From NCBI RefSeq assembly GCF_030867145.1, contig NC_134429.1, forward strand, positions 15,314,677 through 15,378,676: DNA of 64,000 bases, in the 5' to 3' direction. Each line of letters begins with the position of its first letter. Position 1 is the first letter of the stretch. The translations under genes were made by a program, and so were the position numbers. Below the pieces are notes generated by a model. The model worked only from the letters and a program-made list of their open reading frames with translations. It was not told where the DNA came from and did not search any database. This document shows, piece after piece, positions 20,851 to 32,500 of this stretch. Source of the DNA: Opisthocomus hoazin (taxonomy: Eukaryota; Chordata; Aves; Opisthocomiformes; Opisthocomidae).

Positions 20851-21506
20851 ATTTAGGGGTTATTGAGCAAAGCAGCCACCCTATTTCCCTATTTTTCAGC
20901 AAATCTTGTCCACTAGCCCGCCCGCCACGGCATCCCTCCTGTAGACATAAAGGTGTCCACGCGTCCTTCCATCACCCCGCTTCGGATCTCTCCAAGCCCT
21001 CAGCTTCTCGTCAACCTCCTGCAGGGCAGGAGGGCCCGCTTCAGCTCCGGCCTTGAAAAACAGCTACATTTCCCAAAAACAAAACTAATTTATTAGGTTT
21101 ATCTCGTATGTAGCCAGGATATTCACCATACCAATGTGTTACTTTGAGTGGCACAAAGCTATCTGGGCTGAGGGCTGCACTGCATTTTGCTCGCTGTAAC
21201 ATTAAAATGCCCCTTCCAGCATCCTAAAAAAAAAAAAATAAAATCAAACCTTTGGACAGGAGTTATAGAAACTGCCCTTAAATCCTCAAATTTTCCCCCA
21301 AACACCCAACCTGAGAGCTGCAGCTTGCCGGCAGATGGCGACCGGCTTCTTAAAAAGAAATAAATAAATAAAAATACTCCAGCTAAAAAAAAAAATCCTG
21401 CCACGAACGCTGCGGTTGCAACCCTGTGCAGCCCCCAGCCTCCCCCTCCTCCGCCCAGCCCAAAATCTGGGCAGGGAGCCGCCGGGCACCCTCGCAGCTG
21501 AGCTTT
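20851..21506. other. Intergenic spacer, SZRD1 side
   Basis: Moderately AT-rich sequence with several A runs (for example 21228-21240 and 21357-21395). No gene or family repeat recognised. Confidence 0.5.
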
Positions 21507-21511
21507 GGGGG

Positions 21512-21975
21512 TGATGCCGTGAAAAGCCGGAATTGAAGACTCAATAGTCGGCAGACTATTAAGCAGGTATTCTTTATCGCGGCGCCGGGCACACGGGGGA
21601 TCTCTCCTCCAAACGCGTGCACCGAAGAGACACAGTTACTAGGTATTTATGCTATGTTAACATACATATTCATTACATTTCCAAGAAATGTTTATCATAG
21701 TAATGGCTTTTCCGAGAATTCATTAATATATGGTAATGTCCATCGCACATGTTTGTTTGGCATCTCTCGGCAGGGGTCTTCAGATTATCCTGCAGCCTCC
21801 TTATCTCTGTAGTTTGCATACCTGTTCTCCCAAGGCCCAGGCGCCTAAAGGGATTATTCAGGAGTCCCTTGTCTTGCAACCATCCGAATTATTCACAAAG
21901 TACCAAGACTTGTTTCTGACCACCTGAAGTGATAACATCCCCTACATGTTACATTTGTTACATTTACAGTTATCA
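21512..21975 (-). mobile_element. Solo LTR of an endogenous retrovirus
   Basis: A 464-bp element bounded by TGAT...ATCA ends. It is flanked on both sides by the 5-bp target-site duplication GGGGG (21507-21511 and 21976-21980). On the minus strand it reads as an LTR. A U3 region with a TATA-like CATAAATA is followed by GCGATAAAGAATACC (a degenerate polyadenylation signal, ATAAAG) near 21570-21580, and by a U5-like end running into TTTTCACGG. There is no internal gag/pol/env sequence on either side, so it is a solo LTR left by recombination. A 5-bp duplication suggests an ERVL-like class, but the family is not assigned. Confidence 0.75.
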
Positions 21976-21980
21976 GGGGG

Positions 21981-22540
21981 CTGTTGATCGAAAGCAGAGC
22001 CCCTAGCAGGCTTTTGCAGCGCGCACGGCACTCGGGGGGGGGGGATTTATATCCTCAGATTTCAACTTTTTTGGCAGCCCAGAGGGGCAGGAGATGGGTT
22101 GTCCTCTCCCTGGAGTGGTGCAGGGCTCATAGGAATAAAGGGTACAGCAGCCTCCAGCTCTTCCTACCCACGCTGCAGGGTTTTTTTTTCCAGAAGGAAA
22201 CAGGAACTGTGTTTTCAAGCAGGCAGTGCCCGGCATTGTTGGCTCAATCCGTAGGATATTCAGCCTCCCAGCGGCGTTATTCCTGGATGTCTCTCTCTGT
22301 CCTGCCTGTTTTGCCCATGCTGGAAGAAATCCCACTCCTGTCCCCCCTGTTCAAAACCAACCGTCCCACAAAACTGTGCGGGAGCATCGCAGATTTCTTG
22401 GGAATGTGATCTTAAATGTTCGCACGCGTACACCCGGGTGAACGCTGGGTTACTTACGTGCTTGTGGACAAATTCCACGTCTCCTTTCAGACAATCCCAG
22501 CCCTCCGCAAGGCACCCAGTCCAGCAGGGCACGCATCTGG
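21981..22540. other. Intergenic spacer, FBXO42 side
   Basis: Unique-looking sequence between the LTR and the FBXO42 CpG island, with a G run near 22034-22044. No gene recognised. Confidence 0.5.
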
Positions 22541-23362
22541 GATGCTGAGCAGTGACCGCTGTGGTCGACGCAGGTCTGCGGAAGACAGAGAGGATGGCGG
22601 TGTCTTCGTGCTCCTTCCCCGGAGGAATAACATCCCCCCGCCATTCGGCAGCACGACGCCACGCCAAAACACAGAACCCGCCTTCCCAGACGTACGTACC
22701 CCACAGGGAAGGGCTCCAGCAGCACCGAGGCCTCCCTCCCTTCCTCACCGCCGCGGCGAAACAGGCGCCCGCTGTCCTTCAGGGATGGCTCCCCTCTCCC
22801 CTCCCTGCCCGGCCACCCCCGCCTCGGCCCCTGCCTCAGGAGGTGGCCAGGCCTCGGGGGAGAGGCAGGGGCTTGGCGGGGCAGCGAGGGAGGCCCCGAC
22901 CCTGCGGGCATGGAGGGTCCGCGGGCCCCAGCCGAGCCTCCCCGGGGGGGTGGCTGAGGACAGGAGCCCAGGGAAAGGCGAGGCGTGAGGAGAAGGGCGG
23001 CGGCCGAGGCCTTGAGAGGCGGCCGGGGAGGAGAGGGAGCCGCCCTGCCACCTTCCCCTCAGAGCCGACCTCCCCAATATGGCGGCCTCGCCCGCCCAAG
23101 CCTCTTCCAACATGGCGGCGGGGCGGCGCGCGTGGCCTGGCGGGACCCTCCAAACATGGCGGCCGCCGCTCGGCCAGGGAAAGGCCAGTGCTACGGCGGG
23201 GGAGGGAGCTGACCTCCCCATCATGGCGCCCGCCGTCACGTGACCCCACTTCCGCCCGGCCGCCCCCCCCCGCGATCATGTGACGCGGGGCCGACCGGCG
23301 CCTGCGCAGTCCGCTCTCCGCCGTGGCCGCGAGTGGCGGCGGCGGCGGGGAGGGAAGGGAAG
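22541..23362 (+). promoter_or_regulatory. FBXO42 CpG-island promoter region
   Basis: CpG density rises from about 22700 to 23460. The region carries four upstream ATGGCG boxes (23079, 23112, 23156, 23223) with a fifth at 23363. It also has a palindromic GTCACGTGAC E-box at 23235-23244, an M-box TCATGTGAC at 23276-23284 and an NRF1-like CCTGCGCAG near 23302. No TATA box is evident. Long open frames here are by-products of base composition. Confidence 0.6.
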
Positions 23363-23370
23363 ATGGCGGC
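23079..23370 (+). promoter_or_regulatory. Cluster of five ATGGCG (YY1-type) boxes
   Basis: ATGGCGGC occurs at 23079, 23112, 23156 and 23363, and ATGGCGCC at 23223. All are on the plus strand and match the YY1 core (AANATGGCGGC). Two of them sit in a duplicated module beginning GACCTCCCCA (23067 and 23211). Confidence 0.5.
23235..23284. promoter_or_regulatory. Paired E-box and M-box
   Basis: GTCACGTGAC (23235-23244) is a perfect 10-bp palindrome of the CLEAR/USF/TFE type. TCATGTGAC (23276-23284) is an MITF/TFE-type M-box 41 bp further on. Both lie in the FBXO42 core promoter. Confidence 0.45.
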
Positions 23371-23460
23371 GCCGGTGCGAGCCGTCACCCGGGGGACGCG
23401 GCGGCCCCGGCGCCCGCAGCCCTGAGGGGCCCGGCCGCGGCGGGCGGTGGCCGGCGGCAG
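23300..23460 (+). other. FBXO42: Probable non-coding first exon of FBXO42
   Basis: The CpG-island peak ends with GGCAG|GTGAGC, a near-perfect splice donor at 23461. It lies upstream of the first coding exon on the same strand and divergent from SZRD1, as expected for the FBXO42 5' UTR exon. The start shown is approximate. It contains a short upstream ORF at 23363-23425. Assignment rests on position and donor only. Confidence 0.6.
23363..23425 (+). CDS. Upstream ORF in FBXO42 exon 1 (20 codons)
   Basis: An ATG in good context (GAAGATGG) opens a 20-codon frame, arginine/proline-rich (MAAPVRAVTRGTRRPRRPQP), ending TGA at 23423-23425. It is wholly inside the inferred 5' UTR exon. Its ATG is also one of the YY1-type ATGGCGGC boxes. 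If transcription starts downstream of it, it is not in the mRNA. Confidence 0.35.
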   Translation: MAAPVRAVTRGTRRPRRPQP

Positions 23461-23488
23461 GTGAGCGGCCCCGCGGTTGCGGCTCCCC

Positions 23489-23506
23489 GGGGCGGGGAGG
23501 GACGGG
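23489..23506 (+). other. Potential G-quadruplex at the start of FBXO42 intron 1
   Basis: Runs of 4, 4, 3 and 3 G separated by loops of 1, 1 and 2 bases, with two more GGG runs at 23513-23519. The sequence is on the non-template strand, 29 bp after the exon 1 donor. Confidence 0.5.
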
Positions 23507-26500
23507 AGCGGCGGGCGGGCAGCGCCCCTTCCCTGGGGAGCGGGGCGGCGGCGGCGGGCCCGGCCCGCCAGGCCCCTCAGGGCGGGACGGGCCTCCCCTG
23601 GAGGGGACCCCGTGTTTGGGGGCTAGAGGGGGGCGTTGAGCCCCTCTTTTCCCTCCTCACTTCTGTTTTGGGGGGGTCTCCTTTGAGGGCAGAGCCCCTC
23701 GGGGTCTTGTACCCCCCCCTCCCCCCCGAAGGCTTCTCGTCCCTGTGAGGGGAGAGGCCCCTCCCCTGCCCGCCGAGGGCAGCGGCAGCCCCGGGGGGAG
23801 CAAGGTGAAGGCAGCCCCGGGGTCTTCCTCAGCGCCAGGGGCGGGCAAAACCTGCCCCCCACACCCAAAAAAACCCCCAGTTTTTCCCCCAAAAATCACA
23901 GTTAGTATTAGGCAGCTCTGAGGTGCACGCTGGCAGTGCGGGGGGGCGATGCTGTGGGTGCCCTGAAGGCTCACGTCTTACGTGTAAAAACAAAGGTGAG
24001 GTTCCGGTTATTTTCCAAATATCTCCGTGTGAATCCACGTCTCGACTCGCATCCACGTTCGTGCCTTGCGTGCTGCTCACCGTATGTGTGTGGTTCTGTA
24101 TATATATACCATTCTGTGATTCTGTATATATTTGTTTTGGTCCTGAAAGCGTTGTGTTAAATCGGTAGTGATGGCAAGCTTGGTATTTATTAGCCCAGCA
24201 GGGTTTGGGGTGTTACTCCCCGTTGTCTTTGCTGATGTCTCGTTGGTGGTTTGACAACGGCTTCATTTATTAATATTTTTTGTCACGATGGGGCTGGGCT
24301 GAGCAGGCACTGCAGGGGCTCGTCTCGCTGCGTGGTCTCACTCGGGAGGATTATCTCATGCAAGATGCTGCTCAAACCTCTCCGGTGTGAAGTGTCTCAC
24401 TTCAAGCCTGTTCGGGTTTTCAGATTAGGCAGGGCACTTCTTAGGAGCCACGAGAGCTGGAGCAGAGCCTTGATATCTCACTCTTAATAACCTAAACTGT
24501 AATTAATGCTCAGAGGAAGAACAAAAGAGAAGTCATGCAAACTGAAATGCTTGTCTGCAGTACGGTGAATCAGTTCGTTACGTGGGGACCATGTTCTGTC
24601 TGTAAGATAACCTGATTGATCACCAGGGATATCGTTTGTATTAAAATGGCTTTAATTCTCACTGGCAGACTGGCTCATGCTGCAGTTCACCACCTGGAAG
24701 TCTTCCACTTTGCTAAAGGAGCCGTGAATTAAAAATGAATTACATTTGAGATGCTGCTGACCTAAATTTGTAACCTGGGTGTAACGATGTCTACCCACCC
24801 TGCCCTTCAAGGGCGAAGGAGCCACCTCCTGCTGTGGCGCAGCAGCCCAAAGGCTGAATCGATCCGCTGCCTCACAGGCGGCCTCGTGAAGCCCCGAGCT
24901 GGTGGTGATGCTGCAGTGTCCTAACGAACCATTTTATATCGCAACGCAGCGGTCACAGCCTGGGCTTGGCCCTTCTGGAGAGCCAAACCTCTGAGCTGGA
25001 TGTTAATTGAAAAGTTGAGGGACGTGCTGTTATTTCCTCATTTCCATAGCCCTGTGTGTTCCCACCACCATCTCTCCTTCCTTTTCCTTACACTGGTGCC
25101 AGAGAAAGGCCGAATACCGGTGGCTTTCCCTGAGGTTGTGTCCCTCAGGTTGGCCTGGGGTCGCTCTTTCCCTGGTGTCGGAATTGGGAGGGAAGAGAGC
25201 AGGAGCATGGGCTGTTTCTAGGGCTGGGTGATGCCTCTCTTGCAGAGGGAGGAATTACGGTTGTTACTGCAGCGGGTTCAGTCCTGTTCGCCAGGGCTGC
25301 TGTACCTGCATGCTTCTAGCAGAAGCAGAATCGCATCCAGTGGTTGTTTTCGCATAGCGAAGATGTTTGTGCGTGTTTTTCCTGCTGTGTTACCTGGTAG
25401 TTTAACTGATGGGAGACTCCGCCCAAGCAGCATTTTTTGCACCGTGGCAAGTGAAGCAGTTGGGTTTGAAAGGCACCGTACGGTTTTATCATTGCGCTGG
25501 TTTGCTCTCGTGGACTTTTAAAGGCAGCATGTGTAATTTCAAATTTTAATTTGAGTTTACTACAGCGTTTAGTCTCTGGGACTCGAATTTTCTCTGTGTT
25601 TGGCTGTTGGAGAAGCCCTAGAAGAACTCTCGCCTGCAGAACAAACGTTCTTGTCCTGCCTGTGGTCAGTATAAAGATCGGGATGGTTTATTGCCGCTGT
25701 TGAACGTCTGTTACCTTTGACTCGGGGATCTCAAGCCACGGGTATTGCTGGCTGCTGCGTCGGACACCTTCTGGAGGGGGTTGTTTGTTCCCAGGGAGAG
25801 CGGGGATGTGTTCGGCTGTCCTGTCCTTAATCTTGGGGAAACTTCATGTACATAATTGTCACATTTAACAGGAGTGACACCAGCTATGGCTTTGGAGTGG
25901 GAGGGTGGGGATGCTCTGTTCTCCATGCGTTCCCAGCACACGGCTGAGTTGTAAAGGTCTGTTTTCAGGGCTTCAAAGAGGCGTTGGGTTTCGGCGCAGC
26001 CTGGTTCGCCCGCTGCTGATTCCAGGCACTTCCACAGGATGTGAGTGAGTGCTGCTGGAAAAGGCTTCCCACTTTCTGTGTAAACAGAGCTGTGCCTCTG
26101 TGGGAAGTTATTTTTCCCTGTGTATTTAGTCATGGCAGGCTTTGGTGTAAAACATTGATTCAGACTTTGCCCTAACAAATTTTCTTGAGGTTGAACGTAA
26201 ATAAGCTTCAAGCCCTTGGCTTTTGAAATGCAGCATCGCGTGGGGATGTCTGCAAGGGCTTATAGAAGGCGTTAGAGCTAGGCTGACATATGGTCCAAAT
26301 CTAGGTAAAAGCCCGTGAAAAGAAGACTCTGGTGGCTCTGATGATGTGCTTTCTCGAGGTAAGAGCTCCTTCTGGAGTGCGTTTTCTGACCTGAGTGGGA
26401 CCGTCTGCAGTTGGTGACATCCCCGAGAGATGCATCAAGGTATCTGGGCTGCGCTGCCATTAACAGCTAATGCAACTTTCTGATGTAGTTTAGAAATTCA

Positions 26501-29500
26501 GGTCAAAATCCCCTTTGAACTCGCTTGTGTCTTAGATTAAAGGAGAGCGGGCTGACACATCCGCATCGAAAATTGTGGCTTGTGTTGAGCAAGTTGCAGA
26601 AAACGTGGAGCTTGCCTTCAGGAGCTTGCTGTTTCAAGAGCTGCAAATGTTCTCCTAGAGCTTTGGTTAATTCACATCAGACCATGCTGTGGACTCTTTA
26701 TTTGCTTCCCTATTTCTATGGCAATTTCAAAAATATTTATCTTTGCTAGCTAAACACCTACTGAAACATCTGTGACTTAAAATGTTCGTTTCCTCCCCAC
26801 CCACGGTAATATACTTCAGGCAAAGGTGATTTGCAACTCCGATATGCTGTATGCCTTCATCTGTTTCAGACTCATGTTGAAACACTTGTCAGGCTTTTTT
26901 GTTCTGTGCTTGTGCAAACTTTGTAATAGTATGGGCTTTGAAGGCTTAAGTGAAGTTGGTAAAGCTACTTGAATTTGTTTGGGGCTTCTTGTTAGGTTAA
27001 TATTGATGTGCTGTGGTAATGCTCCCTTCCGCTGCTGGTCTTGTCAAACCTCAGATCAGCGGTGACGGCACTGTCGGTGCTTTCAGATGTGTTTAAGGAC
27101 ACCCCAGGTCTCCACGGCAAGTCATGTTTGGTGAAAAGCTGTTTTTATTGGAGTTAGTTGTGAAGGGATGACGTTAGGAGGTGTTCTGCTGCCGGGCTGC
27201 CTCGTACCAGAGGTGTAAAAGCAAGAGGCTGTCGCTGAATGCTGCAAATCATTACCAAAAATACATTATAATCATAGCAGAATCCCTGTTTTGTGATACA
27301 TGTTCTGCCTAAGCAGAGCTCCCTGTGAAGCTGCCGAAATTACTGCTCTTGTTGTTACTGACTGTGTGCTCTGTCTGCAAGTGATGCATTTCAGCAGGCA
27401 AAAGATCTCCGGTTTGCTGAGTGATTTTGAGTTTTGTGGATAAAAAGCAGCTCATAAATGTAAAAATCTTGCTGTTAAGTCAGGGTGATTGCGGGAAGAA
27501 ACTGTCCATCCCAAAACTTTTTACATTGGGGAATCTGTGATACGTATTAATCGTTACGGCTGGCTTTTTATCACTCTGGAGAGCCTGCAACGATACGAGT
27601 GATTTATTTGTGCTTTAACAAAGGATCATGAACCCCTTGGGTGCAGTTATCCTCGTGGTGAGCTTGCAGGGGAGGAGGCTGAGCGTGTGCAGGGCATCGA
27701 GCCTATTAAAAAAGCGTAATTCTGCAAAAGTCAAACATTTTTGGTGAATCTCTGTTTTTTCTTCTCACTGGTATCGGCTGCATCTCGGATGCTTTCACCG
27801 GCATGCGAAGGTGCCTGCTCAAAACACCTTAAACGCAAAAACCAATAGCAGCCACTTCTGGACCGTGGTTGGTCCCGTCCGTTCTGCAGTTATTTAGTTC
27901 AATTCCTCCGTCGAGCAGCCACCTTCCATCTCTGTCCTGTTGAATGCTCTTCCTGCATTTGTTTTTAGGCTGGCTGTTTTCTTTCCCCGTCGCAGCTGCT
28001 GCTGGGGACTCACCTCCCGGCCCCGTCCTGCGGACACGGACACACGCTGGGGCTTGGGAGGGGACATGTGGGACACTTTAGCCCGCTCTGAACCTGAGTC
28101 TCGCATGCTGTGGAACCCCAGGGTTTCGTAATATGTGATAAGACGTGGTTTGCCCCCCTGTCGTGCTCGGTACGATGCAGGCTGTGTTTTTCAGTTAGAA
28201 AGGGGTGCCCGTTGGGGCAGTGGGAGTGCTCTCGTTTGGGATGTTAACGAAGGGAGATCTTGGGCTGCTGGGGGAAGCTGAGCTTTTGATGAATAGGTAG
28301 GGATGAATTTGAAATTAGCACAATTTCCATGAATTTTTATTTGCTTATTAACATAATGTGGATTTTACTTCTATTTTTGTGTCTTCTCTTTCTTAGTGTT
28401 TACTACCTTATATTTTTAAGTCTCACTAAACAGTTACACTTGAGATACAGCATGTAGGATAGAAAGATAACCCTTGCTTTTCTCGGTGGAGATGCATCCT
28501 CAACTTGTGCTTTTGCTTCTCATTCTGGGTTGTTGTCTTCATTCGCTGAAAAAAAAAAAATCAGCGTAAAGGCAGGCAAATTCTCAAAATGTGTGGAAAC
28601 AGCAGCAAATCTTCATCCAGCCTGCTGGGTGGGTCAGACTAGCTCTCGTGAAATCGATTTTAAATTGAATTGCTGGGGTTTATTTTCCTGTAGGTGGCTC
28701 AGTCGCTTGCAGGGTTTGCTCGGTGGTGTTGCCGCTGCTGTTTGCGCTGAGGTGCGTGGATCTTCCCTGTGGCTGTAGCCCTATTTCTTTGTCCTTTAAA
28801 GCCATGGTGACGGAGGGGACGCAGAGCAGTCCTTCCTGTTTTATAATAATAGGGTTACAGTCACCACCACCCTGCGGCACGCTCGTATCGCCGAAGAGGA
28901 AAGTATTTATCCTTCCCTTCCCATCTGCTTTACCTCCTGAAGGATTTAAAGGAATCCTTTGTTGCTGCCTTTAAATGACACTGCTGTTTGTTGGGAGCTG
29001 TTTGGGATTTTTCCCCCAAAGATGCTGGTTTATGGGAGAAGTGTGTTTAGCAGAAGCTTTAGTGCTGGGAAGAGCACTCTCCCGGTGCTCGCTGCCAACA
29101 CCATACAGACACTGAATAAAAGAGACGCTGTCTAGACTGCCAGTCACTGAGCTAACAACGGCTTCACGGGATTTTGAGCGAGGAGAAGCCACGCTGCCTC
29201 AAAGTCAGTCCCGCCTTGAAGCCGCCGTTTGCCGGGCTCTGGCGATGCCCTGCGACACAGGCATCTCGTACTCGTGGACCCTCAGGCACCGTTGTCCTCT
29301 CCATCCGCATTGCACAGTGCAGCAGGGAGGTACGTAGCCTTGTATTTGCTGAGACTGATGGGTGTTTGCCCTCCCGAGCTAATATCTCCCGCTAAAAAAC
29401 CCCGGTGATGAATTCAGGCACGTTCTGAATTTATATGATCAAGCCCTCTTCATGGGTGTCGAGGCAAGCGCTTAAGCTCTGTGCTTGCTTTTCGTAAATC

Positions 29501-32500
29501 TTCCTCGTTTCCATCCCCCTTTTATGTGTTGATTAATGTATCTTTGTTTCCAGTTTCCCCGTCAAAAATGAAGCAGAGCTCTTGGTGCTGTCCGCGTGTT
29601 CATCTTGACTCGGGAGAGGCGGTGGCCTAATTTCTTCAGCACAGGTCAGGGAGCCAGAAACCTCCGGTATTGTAATCCTGGTGCTGTCGAGGGCTTGCTT
29701 GACCTCGGCTTCTCGGTGCTTTTGTTCCTTTACCTATAAAATGGGGTTAATTACCACCGTGGCGCTTACGAGCCAGGCGCTGGGACACCCGCTGATGCTG
29801 TGCTTCTGTAACGTGGAAAGGCGTTTAAGGTTGCGCTGGGCAGGTACATGCTACGTGGCCAGAGGGTTTTCTGGCTGAGCATATCCCTATCAGTGTAAAC
29901 TCCTTTTTTTTCCACCATTGAGAGAGAGAAAATATTTTCTGTATTGTTGCAATTGCTGTTTAGCAAACAGATCTGCCTTTAAATGCTCTTTGGTGTGATC
30001 CAGCCCTGCTCCTGGGCAATATTTGCTAGATGGTTAACTCCATAGTTGGCAGCTTCATCAAAGGCTTTGCACCAGGAATTACACAAACTAGTTTGGAGGT
30101 GGCATACAAACTTATTTGATGTGATTGGGCGAGTGGACATTGCAAAAACATGCTTTTATCGTGCTAGACACACAATATGTGTTGAGGCAGAGCAGCTCAT
30201 CTGCTAGGAGTTAAGATCGGGAGGAGAGCATCGTCTGCAGTGCTGATAATGTCCGTGGCGAGATGGTATTCGATGTCTTGGTACCCTGCTTGCTAACAAA
30301 GGTAAAAACATTGCATCAGCACGCTGCTGCAAAGTCAGCAGTCCGTCTGGAAGCGGTGGGTATCCGTTTAAATTGAACCTTGGCTACTGAGTCTGCACTA
30401 ATGCATGGCTTTTGCCAGTGCGTCCTTCTTTTTTTGGCTGTAAAATCAGTACCCTTGAGCTTGTCTTCACTTCAGATCAAATACCGTAGGGCTGCTCATG
30501 ACTCTTAGTCGATAGAGGAACATTGTGGTTTGTGAATTTAGGCTGCAGAACAACTTTGTTCATTGCAAAAATTAAATTCTTCCCTATCCCTCCTCCTTCA
30601 TGCGCGTGTGCTAAGCCCAAGACCACACGTGGGGGGGAACCAGGGGCCTGAATGTGAGCGCTTGCATGACAAGCTGCCCCGCTGGTAAACCCTGACCTTG
30701 ACCTAGCATTTGCTTAACTTAATTTTGCTGAGCGCTAAAACTTGATTCTTTGTTCCTGCAGCAAAACATTAAGCCTGAATTTTGCAGCAGTGTTGGAAAC
30801 CTAAATCTTGACTGGTTGTCCTACTGCTTAAAGCAACAGGAGATGGCCTGATTTGCATGGACAGCGTTGCAGCTGAGTAATAACGCTGATTATTTAAGTC
30901 TCTTGAAGTGCTGGTAATTTCTGAAGGAGGTTGCACGGAGCAGTGTGTGTCTGTCTCGCGATGGGCTTTTGCCAGGGTTGGTGTTGTGGAAACAAGGCTT
31001 ATGGAGTTTGCTGTCCCTCTCACACCAACTCCTGATCCCCTTACCCCTTTCTGCCCGATTCAACAAAAGGATAAAGGTCTCAAAGATCCTGAGTTCCCCC
31101 AAGTTTCACAGGGTGCAAAAGGGAGAGGAAGGACCCTGTGAGCACCCTCGCCAGCGGCAAGAAAGCTCCGAACCCTGGAGACCAGAGGAGCTACCGGGGA
31201 GGAAGAAGGTCCAACACCCCCCATGCGATCGCAGCAGGCAGCGGAGGCTCAGCCAGGAGCGATGCGTCGGTAGGAAGTGACATTGTGCTGCTTCCCGAGC
31301 TGCCTGTTTTGCTGGCTGAGCTGGAGGAGGTGGATGCGATCCAGGGCTTTCCCGGCCAAGGAAGTCGTGCGCCGGGTCGGACTCTGACACTCGCTGCGGG
31401 CTGCTTTCCTGTGGCAGTGTTTGCTTGACACGTGGGCACCTCGGGGACTGCGGTTTCCTCCGTGTGGGCAGCAGTTTAGTGGGAATTGTGCCGGGAGCAG
31501 CTGTTTGGATTCATCGGGTTACACTGTGCAAACAAAAGAGTTTCTTTAAAATAATAAGAAAGCCCAACCGCACTGAATAAGCATCTAATGCAGTCTGTTA
31601 AAAAATTAGGAATGAAGTCACCCAACATGTTTGGGTGCCTCCTAGTTTTGTTAGCAAACCCTTCTCCAGGATGTTTCCATGCTTTACATGTAATTATTTT
31701 GCCTGAGCAGGCTTTCTGAACGATTTGGACGTAGAAATGGGCATGGGGCTGTATAGAAATGTAAGTACAGAAACGATGTTTCTGTATTTGTGCTTTCAGT
31801 CTTATTTTTCATACAGTCAAAACTGGGCTGGTTTTTAGATCAATAGCATGTGTTTTCCTTGTTCACCTGTAAATCTGCCTTCATTTGCCCGAAAACTATA
31901 CAGATAACCAGTTTTAGTGACTTTGGTAGGTTGAAGAGATGTCTGTAGAAAGTAAGGAGTGCTGTGTCATTTTTACAGACTGTCCTCAAAATAATTAATT
32001 TAACTGCAGCTTTCCAAGTGCTGCCCGTGAGCTCCAGACCAGCTGTGGTATCTTAACGACAGAGGGAGGTGACAGTTATTTCTAGGGTCTGCTGTCGTGG
32101 GTTCGCGTGGCGTTGCCGAGCAGGAGTTCTTGCTGATGAATCATCGCAGGCAGCTTTGGATAGGGACTGAAAATCGCATTGGATGTTTTTATCCAGGCAG
32201 CCGCTGGGCAAACTGTTTATTGTTGGACACCGTACATCACAACAGGAGAAGCATCTACACATCTTCCTCTAAAATCCTCTTTTTTCAAGTCTCAAAGCCT
32301 TCTATTTGCTTGTTTAGGGATTATTCTTGTTTTCTGGCTAGCGTGCAGTTTTGCCTTAATTTTGAAACAAGTCATGATTATTTGTCTTGCTAGAAAAAGT
32401 TCAGGTGAGAATAATTTGAATTAACGGCTTGCAGGGAGCCGGTAGAGGGAGCGTGTGAGCCCGAAATACTGCTGATGTCCCAACAAAATGTAGGGGGGTT

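Noticed and set aside
20202-21056. 284-codon plus-strand open frame across SZRD1 exon 1 and promoter
   Set aside because: It is antisense to SZRD1 exon 1 and GC-driven. The protein is mainly Arg/Ala/Pro with no domain.
22552-23283. 243-codon plus-strand open frame upstream of FBXO42
   Set aside because: It lies in the CpG island and has no recognisable domain or convincing splice links. Base composition explains it.
24107-24133. ATTCTGTGATTCTGT motif as a possible CR1 tail
   Set aside because: Only the octamer-like repeat is present, beside a TA microsatellite. None of the CR1 unique 3' block is seen, so it may be simple sequence.
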